A program made the translations under genes and the position numbers. This document shows, piece after piece, positions 57,422 to 64,000 of a stretch of 64,000 nt of DNA. This stretch comes from CAZGUX01 sp046160045. GTDB taxonomy: Bacteria; Acidobacteriota; Terriglobia; Bryobacterales; Bryobacteraceae. The notes under the pieces were generated by a model, which was not told where the DNA came from, did not search any database, and saw nothing but the letters and a program-made list of their open reading frames with translations. The first letter of the stretch is position 1. Each line of letters opens with the position of its first letter. Location of the stretch: positions 1-64,000 of the forward strand of contig JBJXGR010000329.1 of NCBI GenBank assembly GCA_046160045.1, read 5' to 3'.

Positions 57422-58233
57422 TGAAACCGAACACAGCCGTTTTTCTGATCGCCGCCGCGGCTGCTGCGCTGGTATCTACCGGCTGTAGTCAGCTCAAGGC
57501 GCGGGACAACCTGAACAAGGGAGTCCAGGCGTATCGGCAGGCGAAATTTCCTGAAGCGGTCGCTTACTTCCAAAAGGCAGTGGAGCTCGACCCATCCTTC
57601 TCGACCACCCATCTCTATCTGGCCTCCGCCTACATGAGCCAGTACATTCCGGGCGCCGAGTCGGAAGAGAACGTGCAAATGGCGAAGAACGCCTACGATA
57701 CGTTTCAACACGTGCTCAAACTGGACTCGAAGAACGAACTGGCCACTGCATCGATCGCGTCTCTGTTCTTCAACCAGAAGAAACTGGATGACGCGGCTGA
57801 GTGGAACCGTAAGCTGATCGCGATCAATCCCAACAGCAAGGAAGCCTACTACACGCTGGGCGTCATTGCCTGGACCAAGTGGCTCCAGCCCGATCGTGAA
57901 GCGCGCAACAAGATGAACATGAAACCGGAGGACCCCGGTCCGCTGAAGGACAAGAAGGTCCGCGAAGAGCTTCGCGCGCAGTTCATGCCGACCCTCGATG
58001 ACGGGATCAAGCAGATGCAGAAGGCCCTCGACATCGACAAGGAGTATGACGAAGCGATGGCTTATATGAACCTCCTGATCCGCTATCGCGCGGACTTGGT
58101 GGATACCCCGGAAGAATACAAGAAGGAAGTCGAAGTCGCCGACGGTTGGGTCGAGAAGGCTCTGCAGACCAAGAAGATCAAGGCCGAACGCCAGCCTGCC
58201 GCGGGCGGCATCGTCCTCGATCAGACCAAGTAA
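57421..58233 (+). CDS. tetratricopeptide-repeat lipoprotein
   Basis: This 270-residue lipoprotein has a signal with lipobox LVSTGC (Cys22) and TPR units: NLNKGVQAYRQAKFPEAVAYFQKAVEL, KNAYDTFQHVLKLDSKNELATASIASL, and DDGIKQMQKALDIDKEYDEAMAYMNLL. It is the last gene of the tonB-exbB-exbD-exbD operon and is followed by a strong terminator. It likely helps couple the motor to a partner. Confidence 0.88.
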   Translation: MKPNTAVFLIAAAAAALVSTGCSQLKARDNLNKGVQAYRQAKFPEAVAYFQKAVELDPSFSTTHLYLASAYMSQYIPGAESEENVQMAKNAYDTFQHVLKLDSKNELATASIASLFFNQKKLDDAAEWNRKLIAINPNSKEAYYTLGVIAWTKWLQPDREARNKMNMKPEDPGPLKDKKVREELRAQFMPTLDDGIKQMQKALDIDKEYDEAMAYMNLLIRYRADLVDTPEEYKKEVEVADGWVEKALQTKKIKAERQPAAGGIVLDQTK

Positions 58234-58260
58234 GACCTCTCGCGCTACGCCGCGAACGGG

Positions 58261-58300
58261 AGAGCGCCACAGCTTGTTGTGGCGCTCTTCGTTTTTGTTG
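58261..58300 (+). terminator. Rho-independent terminator of the TonB operon
   Basis: An 11-bp perfect stem (AGAGCGCCACA at 58261-58271 with TGTGGCGCTCT at 58278-58288) with a 6-nt loop is followed by TTCGTTTTTGTT. It lies 28 bp after the TPR gene stop and insulates the RelA/SpoT gene downstream. Confidence 0.92.
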
Positions 58301-58364
58301 CCGGACATCGAGAGCCCGCTCCCGTCCGGCGTTGCGGTCGAATCCTTCCTACAATAGAAGAACA

Positions 58365-60578
58365 GTGTCCCCTCCAGTCGCGCCGAACGATCTCGCTGTC
58401 TGCGATGTCCTCCATGAGGAATTGCTGCAGAAGGTCCGTGAGTCGCGCCCCAAGGAAGACCTCGCTCCTATCGACAAGTCGTATCGATTCGCCAACCAGA
58501 TCCACGTCGGCCAAAAGCGCGACTCGGGCGAACCCTACATGGTTCACCCGCTGTCGGTCGCGATCATCCTGGCCGACATGCGCATCGATCTTGTCTCCAT
58601 CCAGGCCGCCCTGCTCCATGACGTGATCGAAGATACCCAGGTGAGCGTCGCCGACGTCCGGCGGGAGTTTGGGGAGGAGGTCGCCCGCGTCGTGGATGGC
58701 GTCACCAAGCTGACCAAGCTCGACTTCCACTCCGCCGAGGACCGCCAGGCCGAGACCTACCGCAAGATGCTGCTCGCCATGGTCAGCGACATTCGCGTGA
58801 TCCTGGTGAAACTGGCGGACCGCCTGCACAACATGCGGACGCTGCATTTCCTGTCTCCTCAAAGGCAGGAGCGGATTGCCCGCGAGACCCTGGAAATTTA
58901 CGCCCCGATCGCGAACCGTCTCGGGATGGGAAAGATGCGTGGCGAGCTGGAAGATCTTTCCTTTCGCTATCTCGAGACCGAGGCCTTTACCGAGATCGCT
59001 CGCGAGATCGAGGCCAGGAAGCACTCGAACGAAGAGACGCTGACGGAAATCAGGCAGAAGGTCGAGGCCGAACTGCGGCGCGAGGGGATTCCCGCCAAGG
59101 TGGAAGCTCGTGTCAAGCGTGCCTATTCCGTCTATCAAAAGCTGAAGCGCCAGAGGATCGGCGTCGATCAGGTATACGATCTGTTGGCTCTGCGGATTGT
59201 CACCGATTCGGTGAAGAACTGCTACGCGGCGCTCGGGGTGATCCATAACGAATGGCACCCGATCCCCGGGAGAATCAAGGATTTCATCGCGATTCCACGG
59301 CCCAACCTCTACCAGTCCCTCCACACGTCGGTCATGGGGCCTCAGGGGCAGCCGTTTGAGGTCCAGATCCGCACCGAGCAAATGCATCGCGTCGCGGAAG
59401 ACGGCATCGCGGCGCACTGGAAGTATAAGGAAGGCCGCCACGGGGCGGTGGAAGAGGATCAGAGGATCGGCTGGCTGCGCCAGCTCGTGGAGTGGCAGCG
59501 CGAGATGCAGGACCCGGGCGAGTTTATGTCCACCCTCAAGGTGGATCTCTATCCGGAGGAAGTTTACACCTTTACGCCTCGCGGACGCGTGATCGTGCTG
59601 CCCCGCGATGGGACGCCCATCGACTTCGCCTACGCCATCCACTCCGATGTCGGCAATACGTGTGTTGGGGCCAAGGTGAACGGCCGCATCGTCACCCTGC
59701 GATACTCCCTGCGCAATGGCGATATCGTCGAGATCCTGACGCAACCCCATCACCAGCCGTCGAAAGACTGGCTCTCGATCGTCAAGACCTCTCGCGCCCG
59801 AAACAAGATCAAGCATTTCATCAATCAGGCCGCCCGCGCACAGGCTCTCGAGATCGGACAGAAGTATCTGGAAAAAGAGGCGCGCCGGTTCGGGGTCCAA
59901 CTGGGCCGGATTCCCAGGAGCCAACTGGAGAGCGTCGCGGCGGACTACGGCTATTCGAGAATCGACGATCTGTACGCCGCCCTCGGGTACGGGAGGTTCT
60001 CCGCCCGGCAGGTGTTGCAGAAAGTGGCTCCCGATTCGGTGCCCTCCGAGCCTGTGATCGAAAAGCCCCAGACGTCTGAATCGTCGCCTGCCGGCGCTCC
60101 GGGTCCGGTCAGCGTTGGCGACGCCGATCTCACGATTCAGGTGAGGGGAGCCGCCGATCTCCTGATCTATCGGGCGCGGTGCTGCAATCCGATTCGGGGC
60201 GAAGCCATCGTCGGTTACGTCACTCGCGGCAAAGGCATCGCGGTCCACTCCCGGAATTGCCCCAATGTGCAGAATCTGTTGTACGAGTCGGAACGTAAGA
60301 TTGATGTAGACTGGGCGCGAAGCGCTTCCGAGCCCTTCCCCGTGAAACTGGTGGTTCACACCAACGACCAGCCCGGTTTGCTCAATCAGCTGACGTCGAT
60401 TCTCTCGAACGAAAACACCAACATCCGGAATCTCGAGGCCCGGACCGAGACCGGCAGCGGCGATGGCGCCGTCATCGAGATGACGGTGGATGTCAAGGAC
60501 CAGAAGCAGCTTGAAAAGCTGCTTGGGGCCATGAGGCGGCTGTCCGGCGTCCGTGACGTCGAACGTCTGATTCACTAG
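58365..60578 (+). CDS. spoT: bifunctional (p)ppGpp synthetase/hydrolase RelA/SpoT
   Basis: This 737-residue protein makes and degrades the alarmone (p)ppGpp. The N-terminal HD hydrolase domain has HPLSVAIILADMRID, ALLHDVIEDT and DRLHNMRTL. The synthetase domain has RIGVDQVYDLLALRI, GRIKDFIAIPRPNLYQSLHT and EVQIRTEQMHRVAEDGIAAHWKYKE. The RIKD form and an intact HD motif fit a bifunctional Rel. TGS (VYTFTPRGRVIVLPRDGTPIDFAYAIH), a CC-type zinc finger region (RCCNPIRGEAIVGYV) and a C-terminal ACT domain follow. The start is a GTG at 58365. Confidence 0.95.
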   Translation: MSPPVAPNDLAVCDVLHEELLQKVRESRPKEDLAPIDKSYRFANQIHVGQKRDSGEPYMVHPLSVAIILADMRIDLVSIQAALLHDVIEDTQVSVADVRREFGEEVARVVDGVTKLTKLDFHSAEDRQAETYRKMLLAMVSDIRVILVKLADRLHNMRTLHFLSPQRQERIARETLEIYAPIANRLGMGKMRGELEDLSFRYLETEAFTEIAREIEARKHSNEETLTEIRQKVEAELRREGIPAKVEARVKRAYSVYQKLKRQRIGVDQVYDLLALRIVTDSVKNCYAALGVIHNEWHPIPGRIKDFIAIPRPNLYQSLHTSVMGPQGQPFEVQIRTEQMHRVAEDGIAAHWKYKEGRHGAVEEDQRIGWLRQLVEWQREMQDPGEFMSTLKVDLYPEEVYTFTPRGRVIVLPRDGTPIDFAYAIHSDVGNTCVGAKVNGRIVTLRYSLRNGDIVEILTQPHHQPSKDWLSIVKTSRARNKIKHFINQAARAQALEIGQKYLEKEARRFGVQLGRIPRSQLESVAADYGYSRIDDLYAALGYGRFSARQVLQKVAPDSVPSEPVIEKPQTSESSPAGAPGPVSVGDADLTIQVRGAADLLIYRARCCNPIRGEAIVGYVTRGKGIAVHSRNCPNVQNLLYESERKIDVDWARSASEPFPVKLVVHTNDQPGLLNQLTSILSNENTNIRNLEARTETGSGDGAVIEMTVDVKDQKQLEKLLGAMRRLSGVRDVERLIH

Positions 60579-60593
60579 TTATTTTTTGCGGCC

Positions 60594-60962
60594 ATGATCA
60601 CCGGGAAGAAAAGCGGAGCGCCTACGGATCCCGAGCACATTTCGATCTCCAAATCGAAAGGGATCCAAATCGACTGGAAGGATGGCCATCGCAGCGAATA
60701 TGGCTTGCGATACCTCCGTCATCATTGCCCTTGCGCGAACTGTACCGGGAGTCACGGCACGCCGCCCCAGGCCCTGCCGCTGACTCCGTCGCCCTTTCAG
60801 TTATATCAGCCCGCCCTCAAGATGACATCGGTGGAGCCCGTCGGGAATTACGCAGTACGAATTCTCTGGAACGACGGGCATAGTTCGGGAATCTATTCGT
60901 ACGATCATTTCCGGAAGATCTGTCCCTGTCCCGCTTGTCAGGGCGGCGCCCCTCCGCCGTAG
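60594..60962 (+). CDS. DUF971 (GBBH-like) domain protein
   Basis: This 122-residue protein has the DUF971 fold that also forms the N-terminal domain of γ-butyrobetaine hydroxylase: IQIDWKDGHRSEYGLRYLRHHCPCANC and VGNYAVRILWNDGHSSGIYSYDHFRKICPCPAC. Zinc-like Cys pairs lie in CPCANC and CPCPAC. It is a standalone form, possibly with a role in Fe-S or Mrp pathways. Its ATG is 16 nt after the spoT stop. Confidence 0.9.
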   Translation: MITGKKSGAPTDPEHISISKSKGIQIDWKDGHRSEYGLRYLRHHCPCANCTGSHGTPPQALPLTPSPFQLYQPALKMTSVEPVGNYAVRILWNDGHSSGIYSYDHFRKICPCPACQGGAPPP

Positions 60963-60993
60963 AGCATTTTTTGAGATAATCAAAAACCCGGTC

Positions 60994-61416
60994 ATGAGTT
61001 TTAGCGACAATCTGGAGAACACCCTGAAGAACCTGGAAGCGAGAGGAGAACGCGAGACGCCCCGCGGGCGAAAAGCGAAGCGGGCCGCCGCCCTGCCCGT
61101 GGAGAACCTCCGAACGGCGAGGTTCACTTCCGAATTGCTGAGCGCGGCGACGCGGATTGGTCACGGGATCCGCACCAAGGTGCACATCGCGTGGATCGGC
61201 CCGATGCTACGGCTGGATGCTCGCGAGCACCGCCTGGAACTGCGGCCGTCCGGGGAGGGAGTCATCGCCCACTTCCTGATCAGTGGAACCGAGAAGGCCA
61301 AAGAGCGAATCGATCTGAACGGAAAGGCGGAGACTCTGGCCAGGCGTTGGCTGGACTCGGTAGGGCCGCCGCCCCCGCCCCCGCCGTTCCCGGTGGATCT
61401 TTCGGACGATCAGTAG
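60994..61416 (+). CDS. hypothetical protein
   Basis: This 140-residue protein starts at 60994 with MSFSDNLENTLKNLEARGER and ends with a Pro-rich stretch (PPPPPPPFPVDLSDDQ). The middle (KVHIAWIGPMLRLDAREHRLELRPSGEGVIAHF) suggests a small β-fold. I do not recognise it. A strong terminator follows its stop. Confidence 0.65.
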   Translation: MSFSDNLENTLKNLEARGERETPRGRKAKRAAALPVENLRTARFTSELLSAATRIGHGIRTKVHIAWIGPMLRLDAREHRLELRPSGEGVIAHFLISGTEKAKERIDLNGKAETLARRWLDSVGPPPPPPPFPVDLSDDQ

Positions 61417-61437
61417 CCTCTCGCCCAAAATGAAGAA

Positions 61438-61468
61438 GGGCGGCCCCCAGGGCCGCCCTCTTTTCTTT
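61438..61468 (+). terminator. Rho-independent terminator between convergent genes
   Basis: A 9-bp perfect stem GGGCGGCCC (61438-61446) with GGGCCGCCC (61450-61458) closes a 3-nt loop and is followed by TCTTTTCTTT. It ends the transcript containing the hypothetical gene. The minus-strand TonB gene stops only about 18 bp beyond, so the hairpin may serve both directions. Confidence 0.9.
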
Positions 61469-61485
61469 GCCGATGTCCCACCCGG

Positions 61486-62691
61486 TTACAGGAGCCTGAA
61501 GTTCACTTCGATGTGCGCGGCAACCACCACCGGCTTTCCGTCCTTCAAACCGGGCTTGAAGCGCCACTTGTTGACGGCTTCGATGGCTTTCTCGTCCAAA
61601 CCGAGCCCAATGCCCTTCACCACTTTGATGTTCTTGGCCTTTCCGGCGGTGTCCACCTCAATGTAGAGGACGACCGTGCCGGAGTACTTGGCCTTCCGCG
61701 CTTCATCCGAGTATTCGGGGTCGACCTTGTAAAGGACGACCGGGGCCGACACGCCGCCGCCCACGCGGAACACTCCTCCACCGAAGCCTCCACCCTCACC
61801 TGGCCCATATCCTGCGCCCCTGCCCGGGCCGACACCGCCTCCGGAACCGGACCCGATTCCCCCGCCCGCCCCGGTACCGCTCGAGGGAGGTCCGATCTTC
61901 GCCAGCGGATCGCCGAACACGTTCATGTTCACGTTGGGAACCGGCGTATCCGGCGGAATGATCAACGTCGGCTCCATCACCAGCTTCGGCTCCGGATTAT
62001 GGACCACAACCATCGGAGGCGTGAACTGTTTGGCCGAAAACTTCGGCAGCTTGCCCTTGCTGGCGGGTATTGGGGAACGGTCCCCGCCTCCACCTCCGCC
62101 GCCCATGGTCTTCGGCTTCGGAGGAGCTTGGGGAACATACGGCGCGATGTCGAGAGGCGTGAACAGAACCGCGTCTTTCATCTTCTCTTGGACGGCCTTG
62201 CTCGAGAGCACCGTAAACATCAGCAGAACCACGCTTCCATGGATCGCCAGCGACATGGCGCCCGATCGCTTGTCCCGGCCATACAATCCCCAGATGTCTT
62301 TTACCGGTACCGGTTTGGACTCCAGTTCGAGCGGCGGCAGCTTTGGCGGAAAGAGGGTTTCCTGGATATTGCGGAGGAACGACTTCAGCCACGGCTCTTC
62401 CACCTCCCTCACTTCTACCGGTCGTGACTGCAGTTCCAGGGGTGGGAGCTTCGGCGGGTTGATCGTCTCACGAAGATTACGAACAAAACCCTTGAGCCAG
62501 GATTCTTCCCAATCCTTGACTGCAACCGGCCTCGACTGCAGTTCCAACGGCGGAAGCTTCTCCGGGAAAACAGTTTCCTTCAGGTTCCGGAGGAACGAGC
62601 CGAACCAGGGCTCCTTCATCATGAGGAGCCGGTCCAGATGATCATCCGGGTCAACGGGGCGACCGGGAACGGGATTCGTTAGTTCCGACAT
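61486..62691 (-). CDS. TonB family protein with three N-terminal 36-residue repeats
   Basis: This 401-residue protein has a cytoplasmic N-terminus built of three repeats, with Trp at 29, 65 and 101. The common core is W[FL]xxFxRNxxETxxPxKLPPLELxSxPVxV. A single transmembrane helix follows at about 145-165 (AMSLAIHGSVVLLMFTVLSS), then a long Gly/Pro-rich linker and a C-terminal TonB domain (DPEYSDEARKAKYSGTVVLYIEVDTAGKA, KAIEAVNKWRFKPGLKDGKPV). No ExbB/ExbD is adjacent. It may compete for, or share, the motor encoded at 55.6-57.4 kb. Confidence 0.85.
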   Translation of the reverse strand: MSELTNPVPGRPVDPDDHLDRLLMMKEPWFGSFLRNLKETVFPEKLPPLELQSRPVAVKDWEESWLKGFVRNLRETINPPKLPPLELQSRPVEVREVEEPWLKSFLRNIQETLFPPKLPPLELESKPVPVKDIWGLYGRDKRSGAMSLAIHGSVVLLMFTVLSSKAVQEKMKDAVLFTPLDIAPYVPQAPPKPKTMGGGGGGGDRSPIPASKGKLPKFSAKQFTPPMVVVHNPEPKLVMEPTLIIPPDTPVPNVNMNVFGDPLAKIGPPSSGTGAGGGIGSGSGGGVGPGRGAGYGPGEGGGFGGGVFRVGGGVSAPVVLYKVDPEYSDEARKAKYSGTVVLYIEVDTAGKAKNIKVVKGIGLGLDEKAIEAVNKWRFKPGLKDGKPVVVAAHIEVNFRLL

Positions 62692-63245
62692 TTTCGTGCA
62701 CGGCTCCGTAAGGGAGCAACCGTCTCAGTGCACTCGACGCACCAGACTGCCGACAAGTTACCGGATTTGGAAGAGTCCGGCCAGCGCTTAGGGCTCAAAA
62801 TGAGTGTAACACGATGTGTCAAACTGATTTGATGGCTCATCCTAGCCACGGGATGTAAAATTCGCCGGAGGTGGCTACTGTTTTTGGAATCGCTCTCCGG
62901 AGTGGCTTCCGGTCACAGGTGTGAGCACGAATCTCCGATCTTGCCGGTCCAGTACTCCTGCTTGGAACCAGTGGATCCTCAGACCCATTAGTGGTTGGGT
63001 GTGCAATGTTTGCGCTTCCTGTCGCGCCTCGCCTGACCCGCCCTTTTTCGAATTCGTGGAACTCGCAAAAAGCCGTTCACAACACTTTGAAATTTATTTT
63101 TGACCCATCGAATATGGATGACGGAAGGGCCTAACTGGATTCAAAACAAAACGTTACAAGAAATCTGGAAACCGGCGGTAAGGCCCCGGCGTAAGTCACG
63201 ATGTCCAGTGTCGAATGAGACACTCGGGGCAGGAGATGGTGGTCC
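62692..63245. other. intergenic region of about 550 bp
   Basis: I see no gene in this stretch. The first 140 bp contain a small hairpin (GCTCC..GGAGC near 62704-62718). A minus-strand TTGACA at 62822-62817 could be part of the TonB gene promoter, but no good -10 box follows at the right distance. A short plus-strand frame at 62921-63103 has no ribosome site and odd Cys/Ser-rich composition, so I do not call it. Confidence 0.4.
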
Positions 63246-64000
63246 ATGACGAGCCAACAGCCAATCCGGACGATTCCAGCCGCGTCGCCAGCACGGGATC
63301 TCGCGAGGCTCCTCGCGCAGCGCATCATCGGGCAGGCTTCCGCGACCGAAGCAATTGTCCCTTATGTAGAGATGCATCAGGCGGGCCTGGCGCCCGAGGG
63401 ACGCCCCGTGGGCGTTTTTCTACTCCTCGGCCCGACCGGCACAGGCAAGACGAAAACCGTGGAAGCACTGGCTGAAGTGCTCCACGGGAGCGAGAAGTGC
63501 CTCGTGAAGATCGACTGCGGTGAGTTCCAGATGGAGCACGAGGTGGCCAAGCTGATCGGCGCACCGCCCGGCTATCTAGGGCACAGGGAAACCCAGCCAA
63601 TGCTTACGCAACAAAAGCTGGCGGCTGCCACGAGTGAAGGCTCGAACCTGTCGATCGTTCTCTTCGACGAGGTGGAGAAGGCGGCGCCTTCGTTGGCCCG
63701 TCTGCTACTTGGCGTTCTGGACAAAGCGACGCTCAAGCTGGGTGACAACACCACGGTCAACTTCGAAAACAGCATCATATTCCTCACCAGCAACCTGGGA
63801 GCCCGGGACATGATGAAGGAGATGCGGCCGGACTTCGGCTTCCATGCCGGCGGCACGCCCGATCCGAAGGAACTGGCGTCCAAACTCCAGTCCATCGGCG
63901 TCGGAGCGGTTAGGAAAAAGTTCTCGCCGGAATTCGTGAACCGCATCGACCGGGTGATCACCTATCAGCCGCTTGGTCCTGAAGAACTCGAGGGAATCCT
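63246..64000 (+). CDS. Clp-type AAA+ ATPase, partial (cut by window end)
   Basis: The visible 251 residues begin MTSQQPIRTIPAASPARDLA and go straight into a ClpA/ClpB-type AAA-2 domain: LAQRIIGQASATEAIVPYVE, Walker A GPTGTGKTKTVEALAEVL, Walker B IVLFDEVEKAAPSLAR, sensor 1 IIFLTSNLGA and FSPEFVNRIDRVI. There is no N-domain or first AAA domain, so it is a single-AAA variant and not a second clpB. AGGAG lies 10 nt before the ATG at 63246. The rest lies beyond the window. Confidence 0.85.
   Translation, partial: MTSQQPIRTIPAASPARDLARLLAQRIIGQASATEAIVPYVEMHQAGLAPEGRPVGVFLLLGPTGTGKTKTVEALAEVLHGSEKCLVKIDCGEFQMEHEVAKLIGAPPGYLGHRETQPMLTQQKLAAATSEGSNLSIVLFDEVEKAAPSLARLLLGVLDKATLKLGDNTTVNFENSIIFLTSNLGARDMMKEMRPDFGFHAGGTPDPKELASKLQSIGVGAVRKKFSPEFVNRIDRVITYQPLGPEELEGI

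Noticed and set aside
62921..63103. Small plus-strand gene upstream of the Clp-like gene
   Set aside because: It has no ribosome site, Cys/Ser-rich random-looking composition and no similarity to anything I recognise.

Overview
This window reads as a contiguous piece of a high-GC bacterial chromosome. The best guess is an acidobacterium of the Solibacter/Bryobacter type (Bryobacterales). That guess is inference from gene style, because no rRNA gene is present. The pointers are a CadC-like winged helix fused to a TolB-like propeller, carboxypeptidase-regulatory-domain secreted proteins, a PEP-CTERM protein, a tonB-exbB-exbD-exbD-TPR block, an Arc-like gene following an SPFH gene, and short dispersed GC-rich repeats. 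I saw no tRNA, rRNA, CRISPR array, intact insertion sequence or prophage.

Layout. 1-4.3 kb: gene debris, then a translationally coupled polyphosphate operon (ppk1 and two PPK2 genes). 4.3-11.4 kb: a small membrane protein, a DUF1015 protein, a protein with NPQPLPP repeats, an operon of PH-domain protein, short-chain dehydrogenase and sugar-binding lipoprotein, and two secreted proteins. 11.4-13.1 kb: three consecutive broken genes, including a TIGR04255-type gene with a frameshift and a nonsense codon. 13.2-17.9 kb: a SIS-domain protein divergent from an SPFH/Arc-like pair, then a fused NfnAB-type transhydrogenase. 18-21 kb: a repeat-rich spacer and a two-gene ATPase + HNH module resembling Septu (PtuAB) phage defence. 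21-26.4 kb: the heat-shock cluster hsp20-clpB-htpX-rlmI. 26.5-29.7 kb: a truncated haemoglobin, a PAS protein with a degenerate GGDEF-like domain, a glucosaminidase behind a structured leader, and a PEP-CTERM protein. 29.9-36.7 kb: yebC-ruvC, a TPR-thioredoxin protein, a thioesterase, a CadC/TolB protein and a cytochrome P460-cupredoxin fusion.

36.7-39.2 kb holds ssb, a LexA-like winged-helix gene and a predicted nucleotidyltransferase whose last residues copy the SSB C-terminal tip. This is the least familiar module in the window. 39.3-51.3 kb: an O-antigen-ligase-like protein, a HEAT-repeat protein, SAM hydrolase, a cysteine desulfurase/mnmA pair, an LpxL-like acyltransferase, RNase J, a FAD-linked oxidase, a ThuA-like protein and tgt. 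51.4-58.3 kb: yajC-secD-secF and a TonB energy-transduction operon closed by a strong terminator. 58.4-64 kb: a bifunctional RelA/SpoT, two small genes, a terminator, a second TonB protein with three 36-residue repeats, and a Clp-type AAA+ gene cut by the window end.

Most of the window is housekeeping: tRNA modification (tgt, mnmA), protein export, stress response and cell-envelope energy transfer. Accessory material is concentrated at 0-0.6, 11.4-13.1 and 18-21 kb. In GC-rich DNA many long opposite-strand frames are open by chance and were left out.
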